DNA of 64,000 nt from Pseudomonas putida (lineage in GTDB: Bacteria; Pseudomonadota; Gammaproteobacteria; Pseudomonadales; Pseudomonadaceae), in the NCBI GenBank assembly GCA_041879295.1, contig CP047152.1:3167501-3231500 (forward strand). The letters are read 5' to 3'. Each line of letters opens with the position of its first letter. Position 1 is the first letter of the stretch. Below, in pieces: positions 1-8,636 of the stretch. The notes beneath the pieces were generated by a model. The model was not told the DNA's origin. It did no database searches and was given only the letters and a program-made list of their open reading frames with translations. The position numbers and the translations under genes were made by a program.

Positions 1-323
1 AACACCAGCACGACGGGCGCGAGCCCTAACATCAAAGAAGTTGCCGCTCCCAACTTCATTTTTTTGTAGGTAACACCCAGTGTCAGCAGCGATGCGAACA
101 TTGGTGCAACTGACATATTGAAGAACATACGCAAATTCGCGAAACTTAGAAAGTGCTCACTGCGGTAAGCACAATTGATGCACCACAACGTCATAACGAT
201 AATGATCAGGATCGCCGGCACCGCCATGAATGGCGGCGCCACTCCGGTCATCATCAGGGCCAATATCACAACCAGCAGCCACACCGACCAGATTTTTTTA
301 AAAAAACGTTCTGTGTTAAACAT
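1..323 (-). CDS. Membrane immunity-like protein, 3' end off the window
   Basis: The reading frame starts with ATG at 323 and runs off the left edge of the window, so about 107 residues are visible. It begins MFNTERFFKKIW and holds at least three hydrophobic segments, so it is an inner-membrane protein. It is a clear paralogue of the 232-residue protein at 32209-32907: both share the MF-TERFF start, a CAYRSE motif, a VAP segment and a TYK motif. The preceding toxin tail ends at 324, directly against this start codon, which suggests translational coupling of a membrane-active toxin with a membrane immunity protein. The immunity role is inferred from position and topology; no named family is recognised. 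Confidence 0.6.
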   Translation of the reverse strand, partial: MFNTERFFKKIWSVWLLVVILALMMTGVAPPFMAVPAILIIIVMTLWCINCAYRSEHFLSFANLRMFFNMSVAPMFASLLTLGVTYKKMKLGAATSLMLGLAPVVLV

Positions 324-653
324 TTAATCCTTCCCCTTCAAGAAATTACCCAGGGTAGTGCCCATCCCCGAAAAATCGTCACTCATGACAAACTGAACTG
401 CCAAACCCGCACCCAAAGACAAGGCAATCACGACTATAGCCGGCCCTGTCAGCCCGCCGACCAATACACCGACACCAAAGGCCAATGCATTGGTCGGCTG
501 GGTGTAAGCTGACTTCTGGAAGAACTCCGAGATGCTTTTTGCCTCCGTCGCATCTAGGTAAGCCTGGGTGCCGGACGCCAATGCGCCGCCGGCCCCCGTC
601 AGTACTTTAACTACGCCACGGCTGCTGTACCCGGCCGCCAAATCTGCGTCCGG
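324..653 (-). pseudogene. C-terminal remnant of a membrane-active T6SS effector
   Basis: About 108 codons of effector tail end with the TAA at 324-326. The tail carries a charged stretch (EAKSISEFFQ) and then a long glycine- and alanine-rich hydrophobic segment, as expected of a pore-forming or membrane-inserting toxin. The 5' part is missing: at about 653 the reading passes into an IS5-family fragment in antisense, so the predicted N-terminal residues of this frame are IS-derived. The membrane immunity-like gene at 1-323 abuts it. The hydrophobic tail recalls the 33199-34224 effector in general character only. The toxin role is inference. Confidence 0.5.
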
Positions 654-654
654 T

Positions 655-884
655 TCAGCTGGTGAACGCCCAGCAACGAACGAAAGATCGAAAAGGCCAA
701 GGCGCAAGTGCGTGCGAAGGTGGAGCACCCGTTCCGGGTGATCAAACGCCAGTTCGGCTATGTAAAGACTCGTTTTCGCGGCTTGGCCAAGAACACGACG
801 CAACTGACCACGCTGTTTGCCCTGTCGAGTCTGTGGATGGTGCGCCGGCAATTATTGCCTGTTGCGGGAGAGGTGCGGCCGTGA
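655..884 (+). pseudogene. IS5-family transposase, C-terminal remnant
   Basis: The plus strand encodes the last ~66 residues of an IS5-family transposase, from about 687 to the TGA at 882-884. It contains the family C-terminal pattern [17 protein letters not shown] followed by RFRGLAKN and a final ALSSLWM block. A few upstream codons (AQQRTKD, from 662) belong to the same protein but lie in another frame, so there is a frameshift near 686 besides the 5' truncation. The fragment joins the decayed effector at about 655 and marks the insertion that removed the front of that effector. It cannot encode an active enzyme. Confidence 0.75.
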
Positions 885-1128
885 GTCCAGATAACCAAGG
901 CTTTGCCTTGGTTATCCAATAATCAGCGACTGAAAATCGGGCTTTTCGGCATCCCTAAGCCGCCCATTTTCGACTGATGAGCAACTTGTTCGGAGTTTCC
1001 CTAAGCCCTAAGATAGCAAACCTTGCCCCAACTCATAAAAATTGCACAACGATACAATTACATACCACTTATTCAACAACTTTCAACCAACATACACCAA
1101 CAAAAATCCACAATGAATTCACTACAAC
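885..1128. other. IS5 right-end remnant with hairpin, then AT-rich spacer
   Basis: Just past the transposase stop is a perfect hairpin, 11-base arms 891-901 and 905-915 around TTT. The IS-like sequence continues to about 1010, and AT-rich DNA then runs to the stop of the SUKH gene at 1129. No gene is supported here; short open frames have no start signal or recognisable content. Confidence 0.5.
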
Positions 1129-1599
1129 TCAAAGCTCCCTAATCGCTTGCCTTATCGAGCCAATAAAAAACTCCTCAAAACTTTGATAAATTACATTTTT
1201 TTCCTTGGTTCGCTTGAACGAAAGCTGAGTTTCAACTATGACCGGCTCTCCAGCACCTCCGAGAGTCGAGACATCTATGGAATAAATCGGACCATAGCCA
1301 GAAGCTTTCACTACAATCATCGACTCATTTGCATCGCCATCAGCTCTAGCACTTTTTGTGGCAAAAACCACATTAGGAACAGACGTTGCACCAATACCGC
1401 TCTTGGTTATACCATAGTAAGTATCACCCGCAAACGACAGCGCACCATATTTCTTCAAAAACAATTTATATGATAATGGGAAATTAACACCAAGAGCTTT
1501 CTCAAAGCCTGCTATCGCTTCATCCGATGCCCCCCCTGCGCATGCAGGCTCTTCCCCGCTGGCGTTGATTTCAGATTCTATAATATCTATATAGCTCAT
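1129..1599 (-). CDS. SMI1/KNR4 (SUKH) family immunity protein
   Basis: This 156-residue protein has the SUKH layout: an N-terminal helix region, then FEKALGVNFPLSYKLFLKKYGAL, quoted here only as the core FPLSYKLFLKKYGAL, then a beta-rich body and a C-terminal helix (FEEFFIGSIRQAI). SUKH proteins neutralise diverse nuclease toxins by direct binding in the cytoplasm. The gene follows the decayed toxin tip at 1609-1830 by about 10 bases, the usual toxin-immunity order. It is intact although its toxin is not. Start: ATG at 1599, with GAGGATATAAA immediately before it. Confidence 0.85.
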   Translation of the reverse strand: MSYIDIIESEINASGEEPACAGGASDEAIAGFEKALGVNFPLSYKLFLKKYGALSFAGDTYYGITKSGIGATSVPNVVFATKSARADGDANESMIVVKASGYGPIYSIDVSTLGGAGEPVIVETQLSFKRTKEKNVIYQSFEEFFIGSIRQAIREL

Positions 1600-1608
1600 T
1601 TTATATCC

Positions 1609-1830
1609 TCAAAAATCCAAGGCTCTGGCTTTCCAATAAGATTTCTTCCAAGTATTGAATGGACCGCGCTTCATGCTTGGCGGCGCGCTGTTAAAAAGAC
1701 GTCTTAATCCATCACTTCCTACCCAACTTTCTCCCACTGGTTAGAATATATGTGCACCACCCTTTCATGCTTAGAATGGAAACTGCTTAGAACCTCAGCC
1801 ATCGGACCACGTTCATCTTAGCTGCTTTTG
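1609..1830 (-). pseudogene. Decayed Rhs C-terminal toxin tip (unrecognised)
   Basis: Two adjacent frames together read as one toxin tail. The upstream part gives HSKHERVVHIYSNQWEKVG, and after a one-base shift near 1720-1726 the downstream part gives SDGLRRLFNSAPPS and then GPFNTWKKSYWKARALDF, ending with TGA at 1609-1611. It joins the end of an Rhs core fragment (RQPTGIGK) at about 1830, skipping the normal DPxG core end. The downstream partner is the SUKH gene at 1129. The fold is not recognised; a nuclease is likely given the SUKH partner, but this is inference. Confidence 0.6.
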
Positions 1831-2470
1831 CCGATCCCGGTCGGTTGCCGCTCGATGCTCAGCAACCGGTCACCGTCGTCGTATGCGAATGTCTGGCTCG
1901 CATCACGGTTGATCTTGGCAACCAAACGCCCAATGGCATCACGCTCGAACAGCGTATGGCGCTCGGGCCGCTCGGCATTTTCGCCATAGCAATCTCATCC
2001 AGTCGTGTGAGATGGCCACCGACGTTGTAGCTGAAACGTCGGGTCAGGTTATCCACCCGCACCTCTTCGCTCAGCCGGTCCGAAGCGTCGTAGGCAAAGC
2101 TGTATGTGGCGTTGTTTTCGTTGACCAGCGCGGTCAGGCGAATGGCCTTGTCGTACTCGTAGCGAACCCGTTGGCCCTTGGCGTCCTGGCGGCTGCTCGG
2201 CAGGCCGCGGGCCGTGCGCATTAGGCGAGTGGTCTGGCCCTTGCCGTCGGTGTGGCTGAGCACCTGACCGTAGACGTTGTAGGTAAAGGTTTCCGTGGTG
2301 CTGTCCGGGTGGCTGATGCGCAGCACTTCGCCTTCCGGCTTGCGCTCCAGGCTGGTAGTCTGGTTCAGCGCATCGGTCACCGCCACCAGGTGCTGACGCT
2401 CGTCGTAGCGGTAGTACGTGCTCTTGCCCGAGCAGTCCTGATAACGCTCGACCTAGGCCTAGGGTTAGCA
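1831..2470 (-). pseudogene. Rhs core fragment (YD repeats), frameshifted
   Basis: This is a piece of the middle of the Rhs shell, nearly identical to the intact Rhs at 22134-26363 from the SGKSTYYRYDER block to RQPTGIGK. Relative to the other copies one base is missing in the DEIGYGENAERPE block near 1990, which breaks the frame. The right boundary at about 2460-2470 has changed bases forming CTAGGCCTAG, where homology ends. It has no start, no N-terminal domain and no core-closing motif, so it is a relic left by recombination. Confidence 0.85.
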
Positions 2471-2658
2471 TACTGAAACGACTGAGACAATGTTGGCAGT
2501 CGCCTCAGGCATCAAATATTAAAGAACAAGCCTGCAAACACTACCACTTTGACCAAGCCAGATATTGCTGTAGCTTCTTGACGAAACTTTGAAATACAAA
2601 AGCTATCCAATCAATTTTAGATCCAGCTAAACTTATAGAGCCATAATTCTTGAATCCA
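2471..2658. other. AT-rich spacer between cassettes
   Basis: Nothing coding is supported. The sequence is AT-rich, lies between the end of a SUKH gene and a truncated Rhs fragment, and resembles the spacer at 14684-14941 only in a short GACTGAG-containing stretch. Confidence 0.4.
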
Positions 2659-3189
2659 CTAAAACACATCAAACTTAACCATTCCAGACGGGAATGAGTC
2701 AGGGAAAAAATTTGGTTTTACACCCCCAGAAAGAATACCCGCCAAAGTTGTAGTCAAGTCTGACTGAAAATACTCAACATCAGGAGACCGAGACGCAATG
2801 ATGGCAGTTCCCCAAGAGTCACTATCCTCTATAGAATCAACCGTCCAAAATATGTAGTCACCATTATCAGTCACGCCCACAGGAATCAAACCACCCGAAG
2901 CCGGGTAAATTAAATAATTATAATAATCAGGATCGGACTCTATTAGCTCCTTCAAATCACCCAACACAAACTTAAACTGATCGAAAAAATTTATATTTTC
3001 GTTATTGCTGAATGGATTGAAAATAAGTATAAAATCCGCTACTCGCCCTGCCCCATAAAAATTGATAAAATCAATATAATCGGATGGAAATGGTAGACCC
3101 TGCTCTATTTCAGGCCATTTTCTTCCCATTCCCGAGTCTACAGGGCTTTGTGGGGAAGGCATTAGTGCAGTCAAATTATTAATAGCCAT
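2659..3189 (-). CDS. SMI1/KNR4 (SUKH) family immunity protein
   Basis: This 176-residue acidic protein has SUKH features: LPFPSDYIDFINFYGAGR near residues 32-49, then a beta-rich region with LIPVGVTDNGDYIFW, the usual pattern of a gift-wrapped SUKH fold, and a C-terminal helix (TTTLAGILSG). It starts with ATG at 3189 and overlaps the stop of the nuclease tip (3179-3181) by 11 bases, so the two were translationally coupled. It should bind and block the non-specific nuclease tip encoded just upstream. The toxin is frameshifted while this gene is intact. Confidence 0.85.
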   Translation of the reverse strand: MAINNLTALMPSPQSPVDSGMGRKWPEIEQGLPFPSDYIDFINFYGAGRVADFILIFNPFSNNENINFFDQFKFVLGDLKELIESDPDYYNYLIYPASGGLIPVGVTDNGDYIFWTVDSIEDSDSWGTAIIASRSPDVEYFQSDLTTTLAGILSGGVKPNFFPDSFPSGMVKFDVF

Positions 3190-3669
3190 ATCTACATTCC
3201 TGGGGGCTTAGCACAGTGAGGTTTTCAAATAATCCGCCCGAGCCTTCTGCCTTAATTGTAATGCCAGCTGGAATCCTGCAAGGCCCATGGTAAATTGGCA
3301 CAATATTTACGTCAACGACTTGACCTTGCTCTAGAGCTTTTCTTATCCGGCCCTCCACAGCACTCATCACAGGCGTGTTAGCCGGGCGCTGTTGAATTGT
3401 GATGAGGTTTCGCGCGTCATCACCGGCCCCACCCAATGCCTTCCTAGCAAGTGACCTCTTGCCCTATTAGAGCCCGCCCCGGTAATGAACCCTGGGGGTT
3501 GAATATTAGGATTAGCATGGGTACCACTATTAATATGACTAGAATTTAATCGTGCCTGAACCCCTGTTGGGCGACCCAAGCTATCCAGCTCACCATACTT
3601 AATACCACAAGGGCTCAATCCGAGGGGATCAATCCAGCCAAGTGAATTTGAAGCATACCTGTAAAGAGA
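3179..3669 (-). pseudogene. Rhs tip toxin, DNA/RNA non-specific endonuclease type, frameshifted
   Basis: The tip follows an Rhs closing segment (LYRYASNSLGWIDPLGL) and encodes a nuclease of the DNA/RNA non-specific endonuclease group. Visible signature: SNRARGHLLGR, then in another frame LGGAGDDARNLITIQQRP and NTPVM. The RGH histidine is the expected general base and the N of DDARN would lie at the metal site. The two parts are in frames offset by one base near 3440, so full-length toxin cannot be made. The Rhs core is also cut: the end of the DKAI block is joined directly to LYRY, removing several hundred codons. Cognate immunity: SUKH at 2659. Confidence 0.8.
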
Positions 3670-3875
3670 ATGGCCTTGTCGTACTCGTACCGAACCCGTA
3701 GGCCTTGGCATCCTGGCGGCTGCTCGGCAGGCCGCGGGCCGTGCGCATCAGACGGGTGGTCTGGCCCTTGCCGTCGGTGTGGCTGAGTACCTGACCGTAG
3801 ACGTTGTAGGTGAAGGTTTCCGTGGTGCCGTCCGGGTGGCTGATGCGCTGCACTTCGCCGTCGGGCTTGCGCTCA
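3670..3875 (-). pseudogene. Rhs core fragment (YD repeats)
   Basis: About 65 codons of Rhs core from ISHPDGTTETFTYNVYG to EYDKAI, nearly identical to other copies in the window. One base is missing or changed around the DAKGQRVRY block (read here as DAKAYGFG), so the frame shifts. Its left edge is fused to the tail of an Rhs shell carrying the nuclease tip. Its right edge stops shortly before the MITE-like element at 3902. Confidence 0.85.
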
Positions 3876-3901
3876 ACATAAGCTCTTTGCCACTTCTTGC
3901 C

Positions 3902-4047
3902 CTAGGCTCTGTACGAAAAGCCTTGATACTTGTTCATGCTGCGTTGAAAACAGCCTCGGAATGCTCATGTACTCCAGTACACTCCGCTTCCTCGGCTGTT
4001 TTCGCCTTGCCTGACCTGCGTCTCAAGACTTTTCGTACAGAGCCTAG
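3902..4047. mobile_element. MITE-like element with 19 bp perfect terminal inverted repeats
   Basis: The element is 146 bp. Its ends are exact 19-base inverted repeats, CTAGGCTCTGTACGAAAAG at 3902-3920 and its complement at 4029-4047. Inside is a second inverted pair, GAAAACAGCC and GGCTGTTTTC, around a GTAC-containing centre. It has no room for a transposase, so it would have to be moved in trans. The outermost CTAG may be a palindromic target. A diverged half copy occurs at 58274-58330 at the tssA stop codon, showing this is a dispersed repeat rather than a local hairpin. Confidence 0.75.
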
Positions 4048-4073
4048 AAACAATCCTTAGTAAACTTTGCAAT

Positions 4074-4388
4074 CTAGAATTCTAAAAAAGCGTCATTTTC
4101 AATATAGTATTTAAAAGCCTCAAAGTAATCCTCAACAGTGGCCGAGGGAAGCTGCTGGTCCGTATAATTAATTACATCCTGTATCATTGGAGTGTCTAGT
4201 GTTTCGATCCATCCTTCATTAGCCACCTGCGGCGGGAGATAATCAGTCGAATCTGGGGGAAAGTCACGACTATCTAATGAGAACGCACCCTTTGTATCCA
4301 GGGTCCAATTGCTATTTGGTAAATAGAACCAAGAGTCCGGCATTTTATCCAGATTCTCTAGAACTTCCCGTATGCTATAAACTCTCAT
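4074..4388 (-). CDS. Probable immunity protein (DUF7716-like)
   Basis: A 104-residue acidic protein starting MRVYSIREVLENL. I chose the ATG at 4388 because GAGGTGG lies 3 bases before it; a longer frame to 4430 adds 14 residues with no ribosome site. The pattern NWTLDTKGAFSLD and a C-terminal EDYFEAFKYYIENDAF block recall the DUF7716 family, from memory and with moderate confidence. Its start lies 8 bases inside the region upstream of the toxin stop at 4396, so it is the cognate immunity gene of the HNH-like tip. It is intact while the toxin is frameshifted. Confidence 0.65.
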   Translation of the reverse strand: MRVYSIREVLENLDKMPDSWFYLPNSNWTLDTKGAFSLDSRDFPPDSTDYLPPQVANEGWIETLDTPMIQDVINYTDQQLPSATVEDYFEAFKYYIENDAFLEF

Positions 4389-4395
4389 AACCACC

Positions 4396-4700
4396 TCAGC
4401 ACGATGTGTTTTGTAATGCCTTAAATCCACCCTTTTGATTAGGGTGTGAACTGGCTTGCACCGGTCCCTTCGCTTGGTGTTGCGCTCTCGGAATAAGCTC
4501 TATATCTTTAGGAGACTGAGCATTATGGTGCCAAGAGTGGTTTGGTGGGCTTCTGTCACTGAAGCCTCCTCTGGGTCCGGGTTGAATATGCTCCACTACT
4601 TCAGCGGGTAAAGCAGCCTTAAGCTCAGGGTATTGTAGCGTACGATTGTATAGCTCTCCATTAGCATATTTGAAATGCGCCCCCTGTTCAAACTATGAAT
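4396..4700 (-). pseudogene. Rhs tip toxin, HNH-like nuclease, frameshifted
   Basis: The tip reads GAHFKYANGELYNRTLQYPE, then PPNHSWHHNAQSPKDIELIP with paired histidines (SWHHN) and a following LIPRAQH. This is the layout of WHH/HNH endonuclease VII-type Rhs tips: HH, then an M/LxLVP-like strand, then H. It ends at the stop 4396-4398. The Rhs frame entering from the right (DPWGWSGVDGSGRP, SVEMLQEIHSLN) is one base off at a run of five G near 4690; six G would join them in frame. The tip can therefore not be translated with the Rhs shell as read. Confidence 0.65.
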
Positions 4701-5690
4701 TTCTTGCAGCATCTCTACACTGGTCCATACGCTATATTTTGAACCAGATAGCGGACGGCCACTACCGTCTACACCAGACCACCCCCACGGATCAATCCAA
4801 TTGATAGGATTGAGCGTATAAAAATATAAATTTAGCCCACCCGCTAATCCAATCGGGTCTTGAGTAGCAAAGCACCCAGCTTCCGGATCATAATATCTAA
4901 AGGTATTGTAGTGCAGGCTTGATTCATAATCAAAGTACTGGCCTTGGAAGCGTAGGTTCTGCTCAACCTTACTAACAGGTAGATGCTCTATCGCCCCCCC
5001 AAGAGCGATAGGTCGCCTGCCAAACGATCTTGCCGTCGCTGTCCGTCAACTCCAACGGTGTACCAATCTGGTCAGTATGGAAGTAATAGACCTTCTGCCC
5101 TTCCCCTTCCCCTTCAACCTGATCAACCCGCGCCAACGGCGCATAGCGACCCGGCTCGTACAAGTACAAGATGCTCTGCGTAGGCGTCTCCTCGCGCAGC
5201 ATTCTCAGCCCTTGCCACAGGAAGCGCTTCTGCTCGACCTCGCCCTTGATTTCAGCCTGTTTGGCCACCCGCCGTCCCAGACTGTCATACCGGTACTGCC
5301 CGGTGCTCTCCAGTCTGTCACCGACATACGTTTCAGCTTTAACCCGCCGGTTCTCACAGTCATAGCTGAAGTGCTGCAGCTTGCTGTGCCCCGAGCGCTT
5401 CTCGATCAGGTTACCCCACGGGTCGTAGCGGTACTCCTGATCGCGCCACTGTTTGATCCGGTTGTCCTTGACCTTGTCGAACTGCCGCGCATTGAAGTCC
5501 AGGCGGTTGGCTGCCGGGTCTTAGCGGAATTCCTCGCTGCCGATCAACGAGCCGGTATCGCGACTGCGCAACTGGCCGTTGGCTTCGTATTCGTCCTTGA
5601 TCTCGCCGCGTAGCTTGTCGAGGGTACGCACCAGTTCACCGGCCGGGTCGTACTGGTAACGGCGGTGGATCGGGTTGTGGCAGGCTGAAG
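4701..5690 (-). pseudogene. Rhs core C-terminal half, frameshifted and with a nonsense codon
   Basis: This stretch matches the last third of the Rhs shell: the RRYQYDPAGE block, EFRYDPAANRLDFNARQFD, FLWQGLRMLREE, the FHTDQIGTPLELTD block and the closing DPIGLAGGLNLY and WIDPWG motifs. Breaks visible against the intact copy are a TAA in place of the tyrosine codon of EEFRYDP (near 5521) and a run of seven G near 4994 where other copies have six, which turns RSWGAIEQ into RSWGGDRAS. At 5690 it is joined to an N-terminal fragment. Confidence 0.85.
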
Positions 5691-5884
5691 TCGATTTCAT
5701 CGGGGATCAGCTTGCGGCCCATCGCGATGTCGACGGGGTTGCCGACCAGGCCGCCGATAGCTCTGCGGGCCACGGGTTCGACCACGTAACGGCTGGCCAC
5801 CTCACCGGCGACGAAGCCGGACGTGAACTTCAGGGCGCAAGGCATGACGGCTTTCATGCCGGCTTGGGTACCGGCCTTGGTCAA
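5691..5884 (-). pseudogene. Rhs N-terminal fragment, post-PAAR linker
   Basis: About 60 codons equal to residues near 185-250 of the intact Rhs: AGTQAGMKAVMPCALKF, VASRYVVEPVARRAIGGLVG and GRKLIPDEIDFSLP. This is the linker holding the second membrane region and the N-terminal processing segment. It is fused at FSLP to the NPIHRRYQYDPAGE region with loss of about 700 codons and of frame. It shows that a full-length PAAR-Rhs gene once stood here and was collapsed by an internal deletion. Confidence 0.8.
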
Positions 5885-5935
5885 CTGGGTTAATATTTAG
5901 TAGATAGTTTATAAATCACCTTGTATCAATAGCAA

Positions 5936-6583
5936 TTAGAGCTCATCAAACTCCGCCCATGGATCATACTTATAGGAACTATCCACCTTACTAAACGAAA
6001 CCCCCTTTAAATCACTTGCCGCCAACAAGAACCGCTCACTGCAAAATAACTCCAGCGTCTCTTGGCAACGAAAAATATCACTTTTTACAGATTTAGAAAC
6101 CACAAACAAGTCTATTTTATCAATACTCACCGAGCAAGGGTAAAGCGGACTGTTAATTATGACGCCGCTGTCAATATCTTTTGACACTTCGTATATGGAA
6201 CGCTCTTTATCCATCGCCACCAAGCTTTCGCCCGGAAGAAAAATAAAAAATTCACCTTGTCTTATTTTGTTTCCAGACTTCAAGTCAAAGGGAACAGCCC
6301 TGTACTTGGCACCCACACTATCGCAAACGTCTAAGAATTTTTTTGAAACATATATAGCACCGACCTGATAAAAATCGAAATCTAAATTTCCAAAATCCAA
6401 ATCCAAATCCAAACTCGTCAACTCAAGACTATAGTGATGCTTTATATCCAACCTTTCAGGATTCGATTCGTAGGGATCCCATTCGAATTTCTGGCAATTG
6501 AAAAAACCTGCCATGCTCACAGGACATCCTGCCTCCGTCGAGTTATAGTTCATAACATAGTAATTCTCTTCATTCTCACTCAT
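5936..6583 (-). CDS. Putative immunity protein, Imm43/imm11-like
   Basis: A 215-residue, acidic, soluble protein without signal peptide. It shows YQVGAIYVSKKFLDVCDS near the middle and a C-terminal DIFRCQETLELFCSERF then LKGVSFSKVDSS. This three-part layout resembles the Imm43/DUF1629 type of immunity protein, but the assignment is from memory and weak. It lies 80 bases downstream of the 340-residue gene at 6663 and is on the same strand, so it may be a second immunity gene of that cassette or the survivor of a lost one. Start: ATG at 6583. Confidence 0.5.
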   Translation of the reverse strand: MSENEENYYVMNYNSTEAGCPVSMAGFFNCQKFEWDPYESNPERLDIKHHYSLELTSLDLDLDFGNLDFDFYQVGAIYVSKKFLDVCDSVGAKYRAVPFDLKSGNKIRQGEFFIFLPGESLVAMDKERSIYEVSKDIDSGVIINSPLYPCSVSIDKIDLFVVSKSVKSDIFRCQETLELFCSERFLLAASDLKGVSFSKVDSSYKYDPWAEFDEL

Positions 6584-6662
6584 AGCAAGCGCCCCGTAAT
6601 CGCATCCACTACAAACCTGTTATAAAATTATGCGTTCAATTCCACACCTTACAAACAGCATC

Positions 6663-7685
6663 TCACGACACATCAAAACATAGCCCAGGCTCTACAGCCT
6701 CAATATCGACCATTAGCAATGGATTAATAATAGGCTCATTTTCTTCCCTGCTGGCAGTGATTACCGACAGCGGAGGTCCAACGCCGACATTTGGAATGTA
6801 AAAACCCATGACACTGATTTCGACCTTCAACAACTCCCCTTCCCCACCTATGTGTATCTTTGGAAAGCTCTTGCCAAGGTATTCAGGCCAATTCAGCAAA
6901 AACTCACCTGGAACAACGCTTGGATTTTGAATATCATGACGCAATCTATAGGTACCTTGAAACTGGGGATTCATGAGTTTTGGGATATAAGCAGCATCTT
7001 CAGGCCCGCTCAAGCCATACAGATAATAGTGCCACGGCGTCATCCCCCAAATTAAAACTAATAAGCCTTCCGAAAACAGCTCATTGGCAATTTCAGTCTG
7101 GCAGAATGCGTCCTTAAGATTAATAACGCCACTACCCAACCTGGAAATAACATACTCATTCATTTTATCCAAGTCAGCAAGGTAAAAACCCAACTCTCCG
7201 TACCCATCATACACCGGACGCTTGGAACTTGATTCTATGTGCGTGCCTACATCGCCGCTAGAGAGGGAAACCGTGACATGCAATATTTCGGAGTATTGCA
7301 GTAGCGGCTTAATATGATCCGGCACCTCACCAAACGCTTCCAGCGGAACTTCTAATGAAATTTCAACAAACAACTTGTAGAAGTTTCGAGCCTGCCTCTG
7401 TTCGTCCAGCAATAGTTTTTCGCAGCCGAGATCTAGTACAACTGGCCCGTCGGACTCGACAATTATGGATATTTCCTTGGAGGAAATCTCTCGCGCACGC
7501 ACAGCACTAGCATATCTAGCTCGCTCTTCACCAAACCAGCCTACAACAACTTTTCTCTGGATAGACCCAAACTCGCCAAAATCGAATTCATTCAACCCCA
7601 CTACCGCACTACCAATCTCTAGCTTACCGCCAGCCACTAGCCTCGAATCATTAACTGTTACGTAACTAACTTTAGCGTTATTCAT
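6663..7685 (-). CDS. Probable immunity protein of unknown family, 340 aa
   Basis: The protein is 340 residues, soluble and acidic, with no signal peptide or membrane segment. It has no family I recognise. Visible blocks include YGELGFYLADLDKMNEYV, LVLIWGMTPWHYYLYG and a C-terminal beta-rich region (VEISVMGFYIPNVGVG). The ATG at 7685 is chosen over the TTG one codon upstream because it overlaps the toxin stop (TGATG), typical of toxin-immunity pairs. It should protect against the HHMVP-type tip at 7685-8110. It is intact while that tip is frameshifted. Large size for an immunity protein is unusual. Confidence 0.6.
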   Translation of the reverse strand: MNNAKVSYVTVNDSRLVAGGKLEIGSAVVGLNEFDFGEFGSIQRKVVVGWFGEERARYASAVRAREISSKEISIIVESDGPVVLDLGCEKLLLDEQRQARNFYKLFVEISLEVPLEAFGEVPDHIKPLLQYSEILHVTVSLSSGDVGTHIESSSKRPVYDGYGELGFYLADLDKMNEYVISRLGSGVINLKDAFCQTEIANELFSEGLLVLIWGMTPWHYYLYGLSGPEDAAYIPKLMNPQFQGTYRLRHDIQNPSVVPGEFLLNWPEYLGKSFPKIHIGGEGELLKVEISVMGFYIPNVGVGPPLSVITASREENEPIINPLLMVDIEAVEPGLCFDVS

Positions 7686-8110
7686 CAACTACACCCTGGC
7701 AAACTTGCACCTTTGGATCGCGCCCATGCCTTGGTTGCTGCCCAACCCTCGGCAGGGGAAACATTTGCAGCAATAATACGCCCAGGATTTCCGTTCTCAA
7801 CAAGCCTTAAATCCCCTCTAAGGTGGGAAATTTCCGGGTTATTGTAATGTGCCTCCAACGACTGCAACCATTTCTCATTCGTTAGGCCTTCGGATTTGAA
7901 AGCATCTAGCGTCACGGCCGGCTTGGTACTCGCGCCCAAACCATTGTAACCGTGCATACCGCTGTGCTCCATTCTATTCCATTGCCCAGGCTCCAGCCAG
8001 AACATGGAAGGGACGTTATTAAATGAGTTGAACGGGGTATCCCTAAAGAGGTAGCTAAAAAATGAGGAACCATGTGATGCCCCACTTTAACTGGGTTGGC
8101 CAATGGCATC
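7685..8110 (-). pseudogene. Rhs tip toxin with HHMVP motif, frameshifted
   Basis: After the Rhs closing motif (WIDPLGWMPLANPVKVG) the tip continues HHMVPHF, then shifts frame at a run of six T near 8060. The other frame gives TPFNSFNNVPSMFWLEPGQW, then HSGMHGYNG and a helical C-terminal part ending LPGCS at 7685. Paired histidines followed by later W and H residues suggest an HNH/endonuclease VII-type metal nuclease, but the exact family is not clear to me. One extra T would restore a single frame through HHMVPHFFSYLFRDTPFN. Partner: the gene at 6663. Confidence 0.6.
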
Positions 8111-8551
8111 CAGCCGAGAGGATCAATCCATAGTATTGGATTCGGGCCGTAACGATAAAGATTATCCCCCATCAAACCTAATGGATCCTGCACTATAAAT
8201 CTACCCATTTCAGGATCATAATAGCGGAACATATTATAATGCAGACTTGCCTCATGATCGAAGTACTGCCCTTGGAACCGAAGGTTCTGCTCGACCTTAT
8301 CGACAACCAATTGCTTTATCGAACCCCAAGACCGATACGTCGCCTGCCAAACAATCTTGCCATCGCTGTCCGTTAGCTCCAGCGGCGTACCAATCTGGTC
8401 AGTATGGAAGTAGTAAACCTTCTGCCCTTCCCCTTCAACCTGATCAACCCGCGCCAACGGCGCATAGCTACCCGGCTCGTACAGGTACAAGATGCTCTTC
8501 GCAGGCGATTCCTCCCGCAGCATCCTCAGCCCCTGCCAGAGGAAGCGCTTC
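8111..8551 (-). pseudogene. Rhs core C-terminal fragment truncated by IS66
   Basis: The Rhs shell from KRFLWQGLRMLREESP through FHTDQIGTPLELTD and RYYDPEMGRFIVQDPLG to NLYRYGPNPILWIDP. It contains the two DPxG closing motifs that carry the aspartates used for C-terminal self-cleavage in Rhs proteins. The 5' side stops exactly at the IS66-family end at 8552; the expected upstream half of this Rhs is not found on the other side of the IS. A start codon can only be borrowed from the IS end, so normal expression is unlikely. Confidence 0.85.
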
Positions 8552-8636
8552 GTAAGGGATCCATCATCCCCACATTCCAACCGCCCACCTGATTCCCGAT
8601 GCTGTGCTCCCGATTTCTTTCTGGAGCCAGCCCACC

